Source: Pseudomonadales bacterium (GTDB taxonomy: Bacteria; Pseudomonadota; Gammaproteobacteria; Pseudomonadales; Halieaceae). From it: DNA of 64,000 nucleotides. Position 1 is the first letter of the stretch. Every line of letters starts with the position of its first letter. The translations under genes and the position numbers were made by a program. This document shows positions 51,592 to 61,415 of the stretch, piece by piece. The stretch spans positions 62,001 to 126,000 of the forward strand of contig JACKNN010000003.1 in NCBI GenBank assembly GCA_024234855.1. The letters run 5' to 3'. The notes beneath the pieces are model-generated. The model searched no databases and was not told the DNA's origin. It saw only the letters and a list, made by a program, of their open reading frames with translations.

Positions 51592-52422
51592 ATGAAAATG
51601 ATCAAGCGCGGCACAGCGCCAACCGCTGCCCGCAAGCCGGTAGCCGGCGAGCGCAGCCGCAGGCCGGCCAAGGGGGCGACGCGAAAATCGCAGCCGGTGA
51701 AGACGGAGCGACAGCCGGCGGCGTGGCTGAACCGGGTCATCGTCCTGACAGGTGCCGGGATTGTGCTGGTCGCTGCGCTGCAGGGCTACATCGCGTTGCA
51801 GTCCATTCCGGTTCAGTACATCAAGGTGACGGGTGAACTGGCGCATACCCGGACTGACCTGATCCAGGAAATGATCCAGCCGGCCCTGGTGGGAGGCTTT
51901 TTGCGGGCTGACCTGCAGCGCATCCGGACGCAGCTGGAAGAGCTGCCCTGGATCTACCAGGCCACCGTGCAACGGCGCTGGCCCAACGCACTGGAAATCC
52001 ATGTGGTTGAGCAATTGCCCATCGCCCGCTGGGGTGACAGTGGCTTTTTGAATCATGAAGGCCAGGTGTTCCAGTCCGAATCCAGCCAGGACTGGCAGGC
52101 GCTGCCACGGCTCGACGGACCCCGGGGCAGTGCCCAGGCACTGGTGGCAGGCTACCAGCGCCTGGTCGAAATCCTGGCACCGGTGCATTTGTCGGTGGCG
52201 CAATTGACGGTGGATGAGCGCGACCAGGTGGAGGTGGTATTGGCGGGTGGTATCAGGCTCCTGCTCGGCAGCGAGGATTTTCTCGAGCGTATGCACCGCT
52301 TTGTGGCGATCTATCGCACCGAGCTCGCCGCCAGGGCCGCCGACGTGGAGCGGGTCGACCTGCGCTACGAAACGGGGGTCGCGGTGGCCTTTACCGAGTC
52401 ATCCCGGGTGGCGGGAATATAA
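51592..52422 (+). CDS. ftsQ: Cell division protein FtsQ
   Basis: A 276-residue bitopic division protein. A long basic cytoplasmic tail (about 45 residues rich in R and K) precedes one membrane helix (about 46-64) and the POTRA domain beginning IPVQYIKVTGELAHTRTDLIQEMI. The beta domain ends with VDLRYETGVAVAFTE. ATG 51592 with GAGGTG upstream is preferred; GTG 51583 overlapping ddlB is possible. Confidence 0.95.
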   Translation: MKMIKRGTAPTAARKPVAGERSRRPAKGATRKSQPVKTERQPAAWLNRVIVLTGAGIVLVAALQGYIALQSIPVQYIKVTGELAHTRTDLIQEMIQPALVGGFLRADLQRIRTQLEELPWIYQATVQRRWPNALEIHVVEQLPIARWGDSGFLNHEGQVFQSESSQDWQALPRLDGPRGSAQALVAGYQRLVEILAPVHLSVAQLTVDERDQVEVVLAGGIRLLLGSEDFLERMHRFVAIYRTELAARAADVERVDLRYETGVAVAFTESSRVAGI

Positions 52423-52455
52423 GTAAATAGCAAGTAGCACAGGAGAGACACTGCC

Positions 52456-53697
52456 ATGGGCAGCGTGCAGGACAAGAAAATGATCGTCGGGCTGGATATC
52501 GGTACATCCAAGGTGGTGGCGATCGTCGGGGAAATCGGGGCGGATGGCGGCATTGAAATCGTCGGTATCGGTTCCCACCCGTCCAAGGGGATGAAGAAAG
52601 GGGTGGTGGTCAATATCGAATCGACCGTGCAGTCGATCCAGCGGGCCGTGGAAGAGGCGGAACTGATGGCGGGCTGCCAGATTCACTCGGTCTACGTGGG
52701 TATCGCCGGCAGCCATATTCGCAGCCTCAATTCCCACGGTATCGTCGCGATCAAGGACAAGGAGGTCTACAGCCACGACCTGGAGCGGGTGATCGACGCG
52801 GCGCAGGCCGTGGCGATACCGGCGGACCAGAAGATCCTGCACATACTTCCGCAGGAGTATGTCATCGACAACCAGGAGGGGATCAAGGAGCCGATGGGCA
52901 TGTCCGGCGTGCGCCTGGAAGCCAAGGTTCACCTGGTGACCTGCGCGGTGAATGCCGCCCAGAATATCGAGAAATGTATTCGCCGCTGCGGGCTCGAGGT
53001 CGAGGAAATCATCCTCGAGCAACTGGCCTCCAGCTACGCGGTATTGACCGATGACGAGCGGGAACTGGGTGTCTGCCTGGTGGATATCGGCGGCGGTACA
53101 ACGGACATCGCCATCTTCACGGACGGCTCCATCCGGCACACCGGGGTAATACCGATCGCCGGCGACCAGGTAACCAACGACATCGCCATGGCCCTGCGCA
53201 CGCCGACCCAGCATGCCGAGGAAATCAAGATTCGCTACGCCTGTGCGCTCACCCAACTCGCCGGCGCCGACGAAACCATCAAGGTGCCGAGCGTGGGTGA
53301 TCGCGCCCCCCGGGACCTGTCGCGCCAGGCCCTGGCGGAGGTGGTGGAGCCGCGTTACGACGAGCTGTTCACGCTCGTGCAGGCCGAACTGCGGCGCAGT
53401 GGTTATGAAGACCTGGTGCCGGCGGGCATCGTGCTCAGCGGTGGCACCTCGAAAATGGAGGGTGTGGTTGAGCTGGCGGAAGAGATATTCCACATGCCGG
53501 TGCGGGTGGGCTATCCCCAATCCGTGCAGGGTTTGAACGATATCGTACGCAATCCCATCTACGCTACCAGCGTGGGCTTGCTGCTGTACGGGGCGGAGCA
53601 TTACCAGGAGGCGGGGGCCGGTGTATCCGGCAAATCGAGTGGTTCGGGTGAGGGGCTGTTCAACCGGGCGAAAGCCTGGTTGCAGAGTAATTTCTAA
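52456..53697 (+). CDS. ftsA: Cell division protein FtsA
   Basis: A 413-residue actin-like protein that tethers FtsZ to the membrane. Nucleotide motifs are GLDIGTSKVVAIVGE, VDIGGGTTDIAIF and GIVLSGGTSKMEGV. A SHS2-type 1C domain lies at about 85-165. The C-terminal amphipathic helix LFNRAKAWLQSNF is the membrane-targeting sequence. AGGAGAGA lies upstream of ATG 52456. Confidence 0.98.
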   Translation: MGSVQDKKMIVGLDIGTSKVVAIVGEIGADGGIEIVGIGSHPSKGMKKGVVVNIESTVQSIQRAVEEAELMAGCQIHSVYVGIAGSHIRSLNSHGIVAIKDKEVYSHDLERVIDAAQAVAIPADQKILHILPQEYVIDNQEGIKEPMGMSGVRLEAKVHLVTCAVNAAQNIEKCIRRCGLEVEEIILEQLASSYAVLTDDERELGVCLVDIGGGTTDIAIFTDGSIRHTGVIPIAGDQVTNDIAMALRTPTQHAEEIKIRYACALTQLAGADETIKVPSVGDRAPRDLSRQALAEVVEPRYDELFTLVQAELRRSGYEDLVPAGIVLSGGTSKMEGVVELAEEIFHMPVRVGYPQSVQGLNDIVRNPIYATSVGLLLYGAEHYQEAGAGVSGKSSGSGEGLFNRAKAWLQSNF

Positions 53698-53763
53698 CTG
53701 TTGTTTTTGTAGCAAAACCGTCGTGCGAAAGTGCGGCTTATCAATACCAAGGGGAGCAAGGCC

Positions 53764-54927
53764 ATGTTTGAACTAATAGAAAATGTACCTTCCAATGCGG
53801 TAATCAAGGTTATCGGTGTGGGTGGTGGCGGCGGCAACGCGGTCAAGCACATGATCGCGAACAACGTCGAGGGCGTGGACTTTATCTGCGCCAACACCGA
53901 TGCCCAGGCGTTGACCGACATTCATTCGAAAACCGTGCTGCAACTTGGTGGCGCCATCACCAAGGGGCTGGGGGCGGGTGCCAACCCGGAGATCGGGCGC
54001 GCGGCTGCCATGGAGGATCGGGAGCGCATCGCCGACGCCCTGCGCGGTGCCGATATGGTGTTCATTACCGCCGGCATGGGTGGCGGCACTGGCACCGGCG
54101 GTGCTCCGGTGGTAGCGGAGATCGCTCGCGAAATGGGTATCCTGACGGTCGCGGTCGTCACGCGCCCGTTCCCGTTCGAGGGCAAGAAGCGGCTTAGCGT
54201 CGCCGCTGCGGGTGTGGCGGAATTGCAGCAACACGTGGACTCGTTGATCACCATTCCCAACGAAAAACTGCTGGAGGTTTTGGGGAAAAATACCAGTCTG
54301 CTGGATGCCTTTAAAGAGGCCAATGATGTACTGTTGGGTGCAGTTCAGGGCATAGCGGACCTGATTATCCGTCCCGGAATGATCAATGTCGACTTCGCGG
54401 ATGTGCGCACTGTCATGTCCGAAATGGGTATGGCGATGATGGGTACCGGCAGCGCCAGGGGAGAAAACCGTGCACGCGAGGCCGCAGAAAGGGCGATTAA
54501 CAGCCCGCTGCTGGACGATATCAATCTTGAGGGTGCGCGCGGAATCCTGGTGAATATAACAGCCGGCCTGGATTTGTCCCTGGGTGAATTCTCCGAAGTC
54601 GGTGACACGATTGAGGAGTTTGCGTCAGAGGAAGCGACCGTCGTGGTGGGTACTGTGATAGACCCCGATATGGGGGACGAACTGCGGGTGACGGTGGTAG
54701 CCACCGGGCTCGGTAGCGAAGCCGCGAAAGTTCCCCTGCAGGTGGTCGAGTCCGCGCCCAAGGCCACGTCAGTTGATGTCGACCTGGAACCGGATTACGC
54801 ACAATTTGATCGACCCACGGCCATGCGCAAATCGCGCAGGGCAGGTGCGGGGCAGGCCCTGGCGATTGAGGCCGGCGGCGAGGAATACTTTGATATTCCT
54901 GCCTTTTTGCGCCGCCAGGCCGATTAG
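53764..54927 (+). CDS. ftsZ: Cell division tubulin FtsZ
   Basis: A 387-residue GTPase forming the Z-ring. The tubulin signature GMGGGTGTGGAPVVAEIA and the T7 loop with NVDFADVRTVMSEMG are intact. A short variable linker leads to the conserved C-terminal peptide EEYFDIPAFLRRQAD, which binds FtsA and ZipA. ATG 53764 (MFELIENV) has AAGGGGAGCAAGG upstream; the in-frame ATG upstream is rejected. Confidence 0.98.
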   Translation: MFELIENVPSNAVIKVIGVGGGGGNAVKHMIANNVEGVDFICANTDAQALTDIHSKTVLQLGGAITKGLGAGANPEIGRAAAMEDRERIADALRGADMVFITAGMGGGTGTGGAPVVAEIAREMGILTVAVVTRPFPFEGKKRLSVAAAGVAELQQHVDSLITIPNEKLLEVLGKNTSLLDAFKEANDVLLGAVQGIADLIIRPGMINVDFADVRTVMSEMGMAMMGTGSARGENRAREAAERAINSPLLDDINLEGARGILVNITAGLDLSLGEFSEVGDTIEEFASEEATVVVGTVIDPDMGDELRVTVVATGLGSEAAKVPLQVVESAPKATSVDVDLEPDYAQFDRPTAMRKSRRAGAGQALAIEAGGEEYFDIPAFLRRQAD

Positions 54928-54947
54928 GTAACAAGCTGTCGCCCCCG

Positions 54948-54967
54948 CTGCGGCTTCGTTGCCGCAG
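54948..54967 (+). repeat. Hairpin between ftsZ and lpxC
   Basis: CTGCGGC (54948-54954) and GCCGCAG (54961-54967) make a perfect 7-bp stem with loop TTCGTT. A second small repeat CCGGC-GGTA-GCCGG follows within 20 bp, before the lpxC ribosome site. There is no T-run. It may be an RNA-processing site or leader control for lpxC. Confidence 0.5.
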
Positions 54968-55003
54968 ATAAGACCGGCGGTAGCCGGCTCGGGAGAGGTT
55001 CTG

Positions 55004-55915
55004 ATGCGACAGCGGACACTGCGTAACTCGATCAAGGCGACGGGCGTCAGCCTGCACACGGGTGAAAAGGTTTATATGACCCTGCACCCGGCGCCGGTCG
55101 ATAACGGTATCGTGTTTCGTCGGGTCGATCTCGATCCCGTGGTGTGCTTGCCTGCCCGGGCGGAAAATGTCGGCGATACCACGCTGTCTACCACGCTGGT
55201 GGTAGGCAGGGAGCGGGTTGCCACGGTTGAACACCTGTTGGCGGCCCTTGCCGGCCTGGGTATAGACAACTGCTTCATTGACCTGAGCGCGCCGGAAGTG
55301 CCCATCATGGACGGCAGTGCCGGGCCGTTTGTCTTCCTGATACAGTCCGCCGGGGTGGTTGAGCAACAGGCCGCCAAAAAGTTCATCCGCATCAAGCGCA
55401 AGATTACCGTGGAGGACGGCGATAAGGTCGCCAGCCTGCTGCCCTTCGACGGGTTCAAGGTGTCCTTCACCATCGATTTCGATCACCCGGTTTTTCGCGA
55501 CCGCAAGGCCCACTCAGAACTGGATTTTTCCACTGATGCGTTTGTGCGGGAAGTCAGCCGCGCCAGGACCTTCGGCTTTATCCACGAGATCGAATACCTG
55601 CGCTCCAGGGGGTTGGCCCGCGGCGGCAGTGTCGATAACGCCATCGTGGTGGACGAGTTCCGGGTGCTCAACCAGGACGGACTGCGGTACGAGGATGAGT
55701 TTGTCCGCCACAAGGTGCTGGACGCAGTGGGCGACCTCTACCTGCTGGGCTACAGCCTGCTGGGCGAATTTCGCGCCTACAAATCGGGTCACGCACTCAA
55801 TAATGCCGCCTTGCGCGCCCTGATCGCCCAGCCCGATGCCTGGGAAATGGTGACCTTCACCGATCGCGCGCCCGCGCCAATCTCCTACGCCCTGGCTGCC
55901 GTCGCGGCGGGCTAG
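55004..55915 (+). CDS. lpxC: UDP-3-O-acyl-N-acetylglucosamine deacetylase LpxC
   Basis: A 303-residue zinc deacetylase, the committed step of lipid A synthesis. The zinc ligands lie in VEHLLAALAG (His about 79) and HKVLDAVGDLYLLGY (His and Asp about 237-241). The N-terminus MRQRTLRNSIKATGVSLHTG is typical. ATG 55004 has GGGAGAGG upstream. It closes the dcw cluster after ftsZ, as in E. coli and Pseudomonas. Confidence 0.98.
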   Translation: MRQRTLRNSIKATGVSLHTGEKVYMTLHPAPVDNGIVFRRVDLDPVVCLPARAENVGDTTLSTTLVVGRERVATVEHLLAALAGLGIDNCFIDLSAPEVPIMDGSAGPFVFLIQSAGVVEQQAAKKFIRIKRKITVEDGDKVASLLPFDGFKVSFTIDFDHPVFRDRKAHSELDFSTDAFVREVSRARTFGFIHEIEYLRSRGLARGGSVDNAIVVDEFRVLNQDGLRYEDEFVRHKVLDAVGDLYLLGYSLLGEFRAYKSGHALNNAALRALIAQPDAWEMVTFTDRAPAPISYALAAVAAG

Positions 55916-55951
55916 CCCGCCGCCGCCGGACCCCGCCCGGAGCCGGCGGGC
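55915..55951 (+). repeat. Large GC-rich hairpin after lpxC
   Basis: GCCCGCCG (55915-55922), starting at the last base of the lpxC stop, pairs with CGGCGGGC (55944-55951); CCGG inner arms extend it. No T-run follows directly. It could end the dcw transcript with Rho or protect the 3' end. Confidence 0.45.
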
Positions 55952-56030
55952 CTATGAGCGCAGAGTTCGTGGATTTTTCACGGTAATTGTGGCATAGTCG
56001 CCAGCCAAACTGCTGCTCGCCACTCATAAA

Positions 56031-56960
56031 ATGAAAGTCATTCTTATTAGCGGTAAGCACGGGGGTTCACGTTCCATTGAGTTGGGTCGCTGGTCCCGTG
56101 CCCTATTGTCCTTTTGCTGCCTGGGTTTCCCGCTGGGAATGATGGCTATCGGCTATCTGGCGGGACAGGACAGTGAGGCCAGTGCACTGCGCGGCGCCAC
56201 CCTCGATACCATCCAGGAGGGACTGGACCAGCAATCGATCGGCCTGGAGGCCTTGCAGGACCAGGCCGAGCTGAAGCTGCAGGCCCTGACCATCAACCTG
56301 GCGGAATTGCAGGCCCGGATGACCCGGCTGGACGCCCTCGGGGAGCACCTCACGGCGATGGCGGATCTCGGCAACGGGGAGTTTGATTTCAGCCAGGCGC
56401 CCGCCGTGGGTGGGCCGCTGGCGGGCGAGTACAGCGTCGATTTCAGTTCTATGGACCTCGCCGGCGAGGTCGACAGTTTTGAGGCGAGGCTGGACGATCG
56501 CGAGCAGCAGCTGGGGATCCTGGAGTCGCTATTCCGCAACCGGAAACTGGCGGATGAGACCTGGTTGTCGGGCCAGCCCGTGGAAAAAGGCTGGATTTCC
56601 TCCGCCTACGGTTTGCGCACCGATCCGTTCACCGGGCGCCGGTCGCGCCACAATGGGATCGACTTCGCCGGCAAGGAAGGTTCGAATGTACTGGCGGTCG
56701 CGGCCGGGGTCGTCACCTGGACCGGCCGCGAGTCCGGCTACGGCAACATGGTTGAAATCTCCCATGGCGACGGCCTGGTTACCCGCTATGCGCACAACAA
56801 GCAGAATCTTGTCGCCCCCGGCGACCTGGTACGCAAGGGTGAGCCAATCGCCCTGATCGGCTCAACGGGGCGTTCCACCGGAGCCCATGTACACTACGAG
56901 GTCTACAAGAACGGCCGCTCGGTCGATCCTTCGAGTTACGTTCGCCGCACCCACCGCTAG
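56031..56960 (+). CDS. M23 family peptidoglycan metallopeptidase
   Basis: A 309-residue inner-membrane-anchored LytM-type endopeptidase. One membrane helix (about 24-46) is followed by a coiled coil (about 60-110) and the M23 domain. Zinc ligands are in RHNGIDFAGKEG (His and Asp) and in GAHVHYEVYKNG (second His of HVH). It resembles the P. aeruginosa gene between lpxC and secA, and probably trims wall cross-links; its substrate is not known. The DUF721 gene that usually precedes it is missing. Confidence 0.9.
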   Translation: MKVILISGKHGGSRSIELGRWSRALLSFCCLGFPLGMMAIGYLAGQDSEASALRGATLDTIQEGLDQQSIGLEALQDQAELKLQALTINLAELQARMTRLDALGEHLTAMADLGNGEFDFSQAPAVGGPLAGEYSVDFSSMDLAGEVDSFEARLDDREQQLGILESLFRNRKLADETWLSGQPVEKGWISSAYGLRTDPFTGRRSRHNGIDFAGKEGSNVLAVAAGVVTWTGRESGYGNMVEISHGDGLVTRYAHNKQNLVAPGDLVRKGEPIALIGSTGRSTGAHVHYEVYKNGRSVDPSSYVRRTHR

Positions 56961-57037
56961 TTCTCGCACTCTCAAGCCTTGTACGCGTCGCGGCAACCGC
57001 CCCGGCGGATCTCCCCTATGTCAAAAAGTGAATTACG

Positions 57038-59758
57038 ATGATTAGCAACAGCCTGAAGAAACTGTTCGGTACCCGCAATGACCGGGAACTGAAACGCATG
57101 GGCAAGGTGGTAAAGCAGATCAATGCCCTGGTCGATGCCACTGCGGCGCTCAATGACGAGCAACTCGCGGGCAAAACAGCCGAGTTCAGGCAGCGAATCG
57201 CGGACGGTGAAAGCCTGGACAAGATTCTCCCCGAGGCCTTTGCGGTCGCCCGAGAGGCGAGTGAGCGGGTGCTGGGTATGCGCCATTTCGATGTCCAGCT
57301 GATCGGCGGCATGGCCCTGCACGAGGGCAAAATAGCCGAGATGCGCACCGGCGAAGGCAAGACCCTGGTGGCGACGCTGCCCGCCTACCTCAATGCCCTG
57401 TCCGGCAACAGCGTCCACCTGATAACGGTCAACGACTATCTCGCCAGCCGGGATGCCAACTGGATGCGGCCGCTGTACGAGTTTCTCGGGGTGTCGGTGG
57501 GCGTGATTCGTTCCGGCCAGGCACAGAGCGAAAAGCGTGAGGCCTACGGCGCCGATATCGTCTATGGCACCAACAACGAATTCGGGTTTGATTACCTGCG
57601 CGATAACATGGCGTTTGCGCTGGAAGACAAGATGCAGGGATCGCTGAGCTTCGCGATCGTGGATGAGGTCGATTCCATCCTGATCGACGAGGCCCGCACC
57701 CCGTTGATTATCTCCGGGGCATCCGAGGACAGTTCGGAGCTGTACAAGCGCATCAACCGTATGGTCCCCCTGCTGAAGCCCGACGTGGAGGGGCAGTCCG
57801 GTCACTTTACTATCGATGAAAAGCAGCGCCATGTGGAGCTGACGGAAGAGGGGCATGAGTACATCGAGTCCCTGATGATCGGGGAGAAACTGCTGGCGGA
57901 GGGCGAGAGCCTGTACGCGGCCACTAATCTCAACCTGCTGCACCACGTGTACTCCGGCCTGCGGGCGCACATCATGTTCCACCGCGATGTCGAGTACATC
58001 GTGCAGGACGGGCAGGTGGTGCTGATCGACGAGCACACCGGGCGGACCATGCCGGGACGGCGCCTGTCCGAGGGCCTGCACCAGGCGATTGAGGCAAAAG
58101 AGGGGGTATCCATCCAGAGCGAGAGCCAGACCCTGGCGTCCACGACCTTCCAGAACTATTTCCGCCTTTACGGCAAGTTGTCCGGCATGACCGGCACCGC
58201 CGATACCGAGGCCTTTGAATTTCGCCAGATTTACGGCCTGGAGGTACTGGTGATTCCCACCAACGTGCCCCAGCAGCGCAAGGACCTCAACGACCTTGTG
58301 TACCTGAGCAAGGAAGAGAAATTCGACGCCATCGTGACGGACGTCAAGGATTGTATGGCCAAGGGCGCGCCGGTGCTGGTGGGTACCGCCTCGGTGGAAA
58401 CCTCTGAAGAGTTGTCCAAGCGCTTCCGCAAGGCCGATATCGCGCACAAGGTGTTGAACGCCAAGTACCACGAGCAGGAGGCGGAGATCATCGCCCAGGC
58501 CGGGCGGCCGGGGGTGGTGACTATCGCCACTAATATGGCCGGCCGGGGCACAGACATCGTACTTGGCGGTAACCTGGAGGCAGAGCTTGCTGCCGCCGGC
58601 GCGATCGACGATGCCCGGCGGGCGGAGCTCAAGGCGGCCTGGCAGCAGCGTCACCAGCAGGTGCTGGAGGCCGGCGGGCTGCATATCCTCGGTACCGAGC
58701 GCCACGAATCGCGCCGTATCGACAATCAGTTGCGCGGCCGCGCGGGCCGACAGGGCGACCCCGGTCTTTCCAGATTCTACCTGTCCCTGGAAGACAACCT
58801 CATGCGCATTTTCGCGTCCGACCGGGTCAAGAGCTTTATGCAGGCTCTCGGTATGGAGAAGGGCGAGGCGATCGAGCACCGTATGGTGACCAATGCCATC
58901 GAGAAGGCGCAGCGCAAGGTGGAAGGGCGCAACTTCGATATTCGCAAGCAGTTGCTGGAGTATGACGATGTGGCCAACGACCAGCGCCAGATCATCTACC
59001 AGCAGCGCAACGACCTGCTGGACGAGCACGATGTCTCGGACACTATAACCGCTATTCGCCGCGACGTGGTCAACGATGTGATAGACGGCTTCATCCCGCC
59101 CCTGAGCGTGGAGGAGCAGTGGGATATCCCGGGCCTGGAAAAACAGCTGGAGACAGAATTCGCCATCGCCCTGCCGCTGGCGCAGTGGCTGGAGGACGAC
59201 AATCAGCTGCATGAGGAAGCCCTGCGGGAAAAGATCTGCGGCGAAATCCAGGCAGCGTACGATACCAAGAGCGAGCGGGTCGGCCCTGGCATGCGCAAGA
59301 TCGAAAAACAGATCATGCTGCAGGTGCTCGATACCCTGTGGAAGGAGCACCTGTCCACCATGGATCATCTGCGCCAGGGTATTCACCTGCGCGCCTACGC
59401 CCAGAAGAACCCCAAGCAGGAGTACAAGCGCGAGTCCTTCGAGCTGTTTGAACAGCTGTTGAAAAACCTCAAGGACGAGGTGGTGAAATTCCTCAGCCAC
59501 GTACAGATCCAGCGACAGGACGAGGCGGAGCAGATCGAGCGGCAGCGACGCGAGGCGGCCGAGCGTGAAAAGCTGGCTTTCCAGCACGCCCAGGCGTCCG
59601 CAATGGCCGCATCGGACGGGGACGGTCAGCAATCGCCGGAGCAGGATACAGCGGCGGCGCCCCAGACATTTACCCGTGACCAGCCGAAAGTCGGCCGCAA
59701 TGAACCCTGCCCCTGCGGCAGTGGCAAGAAGTACAAACAGTGCCATGGCAAACTTTGA
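57038..59758 (+). CDS. secA: Preprotein translocase ATPase SecA
   Basis: A 906-residue motor driving proteins through SecYEG. The Walker A region MRTGEGKTLVATLPAYL, the DEVDSILIDEARTPLIISG Walker B segment and the IATNMAGRGTDIVLGG helicase motif are all present. After the helical scaffold, a basic linker leads to the C-terminal zinc motif CPCGSGKKYKQCHG, which binds SecB and ribosomes. The 2.7-kb antisense frame opposite is not a gene. Confidence 0.98.
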   Translation: MISNSLKKLFGTRNDRELKRMGKVVKQINALVDATAALNDEQLAGKTAEFRQRIADGESLDKILPEAFAVAREASERVLGMRHFDVQLIGGMALHEGKIAEMRTGEGKTLVATLPAYLNALSGNSVHLITVNDYLASRDANWMRPLYEFLGVSVGVIRSGQAQSEKREAYGADIVYGTNNEFGFDYLRDNMAFALEDKMQGSLSFAIVDEVDSILIDEARTPLIISGASEDSSELYKRINRMVPLLKPDVEGQSGHFTIDEKQRHVELTEEGHEYIESLMIGEKLLAEGESLYAATNLNLLHHVYSGLRAHIMFHRDVEYIVQDGQVVLIDEHTGRTMPGRRLSEGLHQAIEAKEGVSIQSESQTLASTTFQNYFRLYGKLSGMTGTADTEAFEFRQIYGLEVLVIPTNVPQQRKDLNDLVYLSKEEKFDAIVTDVKDCMAKGAPVLVGTASVETSEELSKRFRKADIAHKVLNAKYHEQEAEIIAQAGRPGVVTIATNMAGRGTDIVLGGNLEAELAAAGAIDDARRAELKAAWQQRHQQVLEAGGLHILGTERHESRRIDNQLRGRAGRQGDPGLSRFYLSLEDNLMRIFASDRVKSFMQALGMEKGEAIEHRMVTNAIEKAQRKVEGRNFDIRKQLLEYDDVANDQRQIIYQQRNDLLDEHDVSDTITAIRRDVVNDVIDGFIPPLSVEEQWDIPGLEKQLETEFAIALPLAQWLEDDNQLHEEALREKICGEIQAAYDTKSERVGPGMRKIEKQIMLQVLDTLWKEHLSTMDHLRQGIHLRAYAQKNPKQEYKRESFELFEQLLKNLKDEVVKFLSHVQIQRQDEAEQIERQRREAAEREKLAFQHAQASAMAASDGDGQQSPEQDTAAAPQTFTRDQPKVGRNEPCPCGSGKKYKQCHGKL

Positions 59759-59773
59759 ATCAGGAGCGTTGAC

Positions 59774-61000
59774 ATGGCGGTAGGCGACGACACGCCGGGC
59801 GTACTCCATCCGGTTCCCGGCCTGCGCCTGGCGACCGTCTCCGCCGGTGTCAGGAAACCCGGGCGCAAGGACCTGGTGCTGATGGCGTTGGACGCGGGGG
59901 CGAACGTGGCGGCGGTGTTCACCCGCAATGCGTTTTGCGCCGCACCGGTCACGGTGGCGAGAGCGTATTTACAGGCCAGCGCGGGTCAACCGCGCTACCT
60001 GTTGGTCAATACCGGCAACGCCAATGCCGGCACCGGGCAGGCGGGTATCGAGGATGCCCGGGCCTGCGCCCGGGCGGTGGCGCTCGCGGGGGAGGTGTCC
60101 GCTGAACAGGTGTTGCCCTTTTCCACCGGGGTGATCGGCGAACCCCTGCCGGTACAGCGGATAGAAGCAGCCATACCGGCGGCATTCGCCGCGCTCTCAA
60201 GCGATGGCTGGGCGGATGCGGCGCTGGGTATCATGACCACAGACACCCGCCCCAAGGGCTGCTCCCTGCGCTTCGCCGCCGGTGGCAAGGACTATGTGAT
60301 CACCGGAATCGCCAAGGGTGCCGGTATGATCCGGCCCAACATGGCGACCATGCTGGCCTATATCGCGACCGATATGGCGGTTGACCGCACCCTGTTGCAG
60401 GCGCTGTTGGGCGCCGCGGTCGAGACGACCTTCAATCGCATCACAATTGATGGCGATACCTCAACCAATGACGCCTGCGTGCTGGTGGCAACCGGCGCGG
60501 CCGGCAACGATGCGCTGTGTGACCCGGCCTCAGCGCTCTGTTCGGGCTTGCGAGAGGCGCTGGAGACAGTTTGCCTGGCCCTGGCCCAGGGCCTGGTGCG
60601 CGACGGGGAGGGTGCCAGCAAATTCGTGACGGTACAGGTCAACGGCGGGCGAGAGGAACAGGAGTGCCTCGACGTCGCCTTCACCATCGCCCATTCGCCC
60701 CTGGTCAAGACAGCCCTGTTTGCCAGCGATCCCAACTGGGGACGACTGCTGGCGGCCATCGGCCGGGCCGGCCTGGCGGACCTGGAGGTGAACCGTATTG
60801 CCGTTTACCTCAATGACGTGCTGATCGCGAGTGAGGGCTGCAGGGCCGGCAGTTACACCGAAGAGCAGGGTGTGGCCGCCATGGCGCCCAGCGATATCGT
60901 CATTCGTATCGAGCTCAACCGCGGCGACAGTGAGGCGACTGTCTGGACCAGCGATTTTTCCTATGACTATGTCCGCATCAATGCCGAGTACCGGACCTGA
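59774..61000 (+). CDS. argJ: Glutamate N-acetyltransferase / amino-acid acetyltransferase
   Basis: A 408-residue arginine-pathway enzyme that recycles acetyl groups between N-acetylornithine and glutamate, perhaps also using acetyl-CoA. The autocleavage motif KGAGMIRPNMATMLAYIATD (cut before the Thr of ATML) divides alpha and beta chains at about residue 194. TGNANAGTGQAG and DPNWGRLLAAIGRAG are also conserved. It follows secA by 15 bp, as in Pseudomonas. Confidence 0.96.
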   Translation: MAVGDDTPGVLHPVPGLRLATVSAGVRKPGRKDLVLMALDAGANVAAVFTRNAFCAAPVTVARAYLQASAGQPRYLLVNTGNANAGTGQAGIEDARACARAVALAGEVSAEQVLPFSTGVIGEPLPVQRIEAAIPAAFAALSSDGWADAALGIMTTDTRPKGCSLRFAAGGKDYVITGIAKGAGMIRPNMATMLAYIATDMAVDRTLLQALLGAAVETTFNRITIDGDTSTNDACVLVATGAAGNDALCDPASALCSGLREALETVCLALAQGLVRDGEGASKFVTVQVNGGREEQECLDVAFTIAHSPLVKTALFASDPNWGRLLAAIGRAGLADLEVNRIAVYLNDVLIASEGCRAGSYTEEQGVAAMAPSDIVIRIELNRGDSEATVWTSDFSYDYVRINAEYRT

Positions 61001-61001
61001 C

Positions 61002-61415
61002 GTGAGCTGGGTGCACGTGGCGGTAGGCGTGGTGCTGGATGAATCGGGCAGGGTACTGATATCCCGCCGGGCGGGCGACAGTCACCAGGGCGGGCTGTGG
61101 GAGTTTCCCGGCGGCAAGGTCGAGGCCGGCGAGACCCTGGAGCGTGCCCTGGCGCGGGAACTGCGGGAGGAAGTGGGCATTCACATCGGGCGCACCAGCC
61201 CACTGCTGCAGGTGCGACATGATTACGGCGACAAGCGGGTGCTGCTGGACGTGCACGTGGTGTGGGACTTCACCGGCGAGGCGCGGGGCCTGGAAGCCCA
61301 GCCGCTGGCATGGATTGCGCCGGGCGAGCTTGACCGTTATCCGTTCCCGGCCGCCAATGTGCCGATCATCGGGGCGATAAAGGCGCTACCGGGCGAGACC
61401 GCCGGGCTGGGTTAG
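61002..61415 (+). CDS. mutT: 8-oxo-dGTP diphosphatase MutT
   Basis: A 137-residue Nudix hydrolase cleansing 8-oxo-dGTP from the nucleotide pool. The Nudix box GGKVEAGETLERALARELREEVGI is complete, preceded by VHVAVGVVLDESGRVLISRR. The start at GTG 61002, one base after the argJ stop, matches MutT length; ATG 60981, inside argJ, is an alternative. It overlaps coaE tail to tail by 4 bp. Confidence 0.93.
   Translation: MSWVHVAVGVVLDESGRVLISRRAGDSHQGGLWEFPGGKVEAGETLERALARELREEVGIHIGRTSPLLQVRHDYGDKRVLLDVHVVWDFTGEARGLEAQPLAWIAPGELDRYPFPAANVPIIGAIKALPGETAGLG

Noticed and set aside
56972..59809. Very long open frame (945 codons) on the minus strand
   Set aside because: It lies exactly opposite secA, whose product is fully recognisable. 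Its translation shows no family resemblance and arises from GC-rich codon bias.
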